The position numbers and the translations under genes were made by a program. Of a stretch of 6,922 bases of DNA, positions 5,993-6,922 are shown one piece after another. Position 1 is the stretch's first letter; every line of letters begins with the position of its first letter. The notes beneath the pieces were generated by a model, which was not told the DNA's origin, did not search any database, and saw only the letters and a list, made by a program, of their open reading frames with translations. Source of the stretch: Pseudomonadota bacterium (GTDB lineage Bacteria; Pseudomonadota; Alphaproteobacteria; Rhizobiales; Beijerinckiaceae). The stretch spans positions 1 through 6,922 of the forward strand of contig JAEXUU010000227.1 in assembly GCA_023452965.1 (NCBI GenBank), read 5' to 3'.

Positions 5993-6022
5993 ATCATGGT
6001 CTCGGCTTTCCGCCGCGGTCAA
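5993..6022 (-). promoter_or_regulatory. Candidate promoter of the lipoprotein-transpeptidase pair
   Basis: The minus strand has TTGACC (6022-6017), one mismatch from the -35 consensus, and CATGAT (5998-5993), four of six matches to TATAAT, with an 18-bp spacer. Initiation would fall near 5986. That would leave a leader of about 17 nt if translation begins at 5969, or about 90 nt if it begins at 5897. It is the best match I see on this strand upstream of the gene. Confidence 0.35.
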
Positions 6023-6263
6023 CGGTCGGTTCGGCCCCGAAGCTTTCGCCGGGCCGAATGAGCGCCTCCACGCTGCCGCCGCATGGTCCGTTCTCCGCCT
6101 CCGCCCTGGCGAACGGCGCATGGCGGCGATGCATCGTCCGGCGCGTCCCGGAAATTAACCGAGAAATCGCCAAAAACCCGAATAAAACCAATCTCTTCAG
6201 GGAACGAAACGCACACCCCCGCGAAGATTGCCAACAAGCGATTCAGCACTTGCCGATTTGCAC

Positions 6264-6292
6264 GTTGAGATCGCCCTGCCCGCTCGCTATCT
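6264..6292 (+). promoter_or_regulatory. Candidate promoter of the divergent secreted-protein gene
   Basis: GTTGAG (6264-6269) and CTATCT (6287-6292) are separated by 17 bp. This resembles the alphaproteobacterial housekeeping pattern CTTGAC-N17-CTATAT with four and five matches of six. Initiation near 6299 would give a leader of about 22 nt before the TTG start at 6322, which agrees with that start. Confidence 0.4.
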
Positions 6293-6321
6293 CCTGATGC
6301 TCAGAGCTGGGAAACGCCGCC

Positions 6322-6846
6322 TTGTCCGCCGATCGCAACCGCCTCACCGCCCTCATCGCCCTCGCCGCGGCCTCCCTGACCAGTGCCGCTCCGGCGCAGG
6401 CGAACTTCCTCGAAACCCTGTTCGGCATCGCGCCGCGGCAGGTCGTGGCGCCGGTGCCCGAACGCGAGCCGCTGCACATGACCGTGCGCCCGCGGGCTCA
6501 GAGGGACGGCAAGCCCGGCATCGCGGCCAAGGATACGCCGCCGACACCGCGCGTCGCGCCGATGGAATATGCCAGCGACCCGTTCTGGTATCTCACGGAC
6601 CCGACGCTGAAGAAGGGCGACATCATCGTGCTCGATGGCCGCGTCGTCGTCTTCAACGGCGGCGAGCGCAGCTACAGCAGCTTCCTCTCGCTCAAGGACA
6701 GCCGGCTGCTCTCCGAACGCTCCAAGAAGCAGCTCAAGCACATGGTCTCGACGCCGCTGGACACCCACACGATCTGGGAGCCGGCCGAGATCATGAAGAG
6801 CAACGGAGCCATGACGACGGTCGAGGTCTCCGAGAGCGCGCGCTGA
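6322..6846 (+). CDS. Secreted protein of unknown function (TTG start)
   Basis: A 174-residue protein. Residues 1-27 look like a signal peptide (Arg-containing start, LTALIALAAASL core, APAQA cleavage site), so it is probably periplasmic and has no lipobox. A proline-rich linker (about 38-80) leads to a compact C-terminal domain containing DPFWYLTDPTLKKGDIIVL (86-104), DGRVVVFNG (105-113) and SFLSLKDSRLLS. I have an impression of similar uncharacterised proteins in related genomes, but know no function. The start is TTG at 6322, because an in-frame stop lies at 6295-6297, no in-frame ATG or GTG precedes the signal peptide, and the leader is complete from this codon. Only a weak GGGAA-type site precedes it, so expression may be low. 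It is transcribed divergently from the lipoprotein and L,D-transpeptidase genes, which hints at an envelope role. Codon use is like its neighbours. Confidence 0.8.
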   Translation: MSADRNRLTALIALAAASLTSAAPAQANFLETLFGIAPRQVVAPVPEREPLHMTVRPRAQRDGKPGIAAKDTPPTPRVAPMEYASDPFWYLTDPTLKKGDIIVLDGRVVVFNGGERSYSSFLSLKDSRLLSERSKKQLKHMVSTPLDTHTIWEPAEIMKSNGAMTTVEVSESAR

Positions 6847-6862
6847 ACCGCGCAGACCTCAC

Positions 6863-6922
6863 TCAGGCCGGAACGTAGCTCAGCCTGATCACATCTTCGC
6901 CAACGGGCTCGCTGGCCACGAG
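6863..6922 (-). CDS. Possible 3' end of a minus-strand gene, cut by the window edge
   Basis: On the minus strand the last 60 bases stay open for 19 codons, ending LSYVPA and a TGA at 6865-6863. This would be the C-terminus of a gene convergent with the secreted-protein gene, leaving a 16-bp gap. The fragment is too short to identify a family. The frame is a guess based on openness, GC-rich third positions and sensible placement. Confidence 0.35.
   Translation of the reverse strand, partial: LVASEPVGEDVIRLSYVPA

Larger units (their letters stand above)
5898..6321. other. Divergent intergenic region
   Basis: This ~420-bp region separates the lipoprotein gene from the divergent secreted-protein gene. 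It includes candidate promoters on both strands and a markedly AT-richer patch at about 6151-6200 in otherwise GC-rich DNA. Reading frames inside it (for example 5968-6297 on plus, 5994-6191 on minus) show no recognisable domain and no good ribosome site, so I do not call genes. No RNA gene or strong hairpin terminator was found. The part nearest the lipoprotein gene (5898-5969) would become coding if the upstream ATG is the true start. Confidence 0.6.

Noticed and set aside
5968..6297. Plus-strand frame of 109 codons in the divergent region
   Set aside because: The product has no recognisable domain, and no good ribosome site precedes it. It overlaps the candidate promoters of both flanking genes and the AT-rich patch.
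6228..6878. 216-codon plus-strand frame overlapping the secreted-protein gene in another frame
   Set aside because: The alternative frame at 6322-6846 has a clear signal peptide and a balanced composition. This one is Arg/Gln/His-rich and lacks any motif.

Overview
The window is a GC-rich bacterial chromosomal segment. Its gene content (an AapJ-type amino-acid binding protein, a rhizobial-style L,D-transpeptidase, a DUF1190 protein, an HpaI-type aldolase) and a Bosea/Bradyrhizobium-like palindromic intergenic repeat suggest an alphaproteobacterium of the Hyphomicrobiales. That placement rests on protein resemblance from memory, not on a search.

Layout: almost everything lies on the minus strand. 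Read in the direction of transcription, from high to low coordinates, the order is: a small predicted lipoprotein (5897-5412), a periplasmic L,D-transpeptidase (5389-4754), an AapJ/BztA-type amino-acid ABC transporter binding protein (4705-3674), a stand-alone Aas-type acyl-ACP/acyl-CoA synthetase (3591-2011), a secreted DUF1190 protein (1981-1334), a large palindromic intergenic repeat (1188-1297), tRNA-Leu(UAA) (1113-1027) and an HpcH/HpaI-family aldolase (858-85). One plus-strand gene, a secreted protein of unknown function with a TTG start (6322-6846), diverges from the lipoprotein gene across a ~420-bp regulatory region. The last 60 bases probably hold the 3' end of another minus-strand gene convergent with it.

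How the genes relate: the lipoprotein and transpeptidase are 22 bp apart and probably cotranscribed. With the divergent secreted protein they form a small cell-envelope cluster. The binding protein has no permease or ATPase gene beside it, so it would have to serve a transporter encoded elsewhere. The synthetase and DUF1190 gene are 29 bp apart and may share a transcript, but their functions are not obviously connected. GC-rich hairpins sit at or just after four of the stop codons, so the minus-strand series may be several short transcription units rather than one operon.

Nothing seen amounts to a defence system, mobile element, CRISPR array or clearly new multigene system. This looks like ordinary core or near-core chromosome. 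The points worth checking are the orphan binding protein, the ligase lacking its acyltransferase partner, the intergenic repeat, the divergent envelope cluster and two uncertain start codons.
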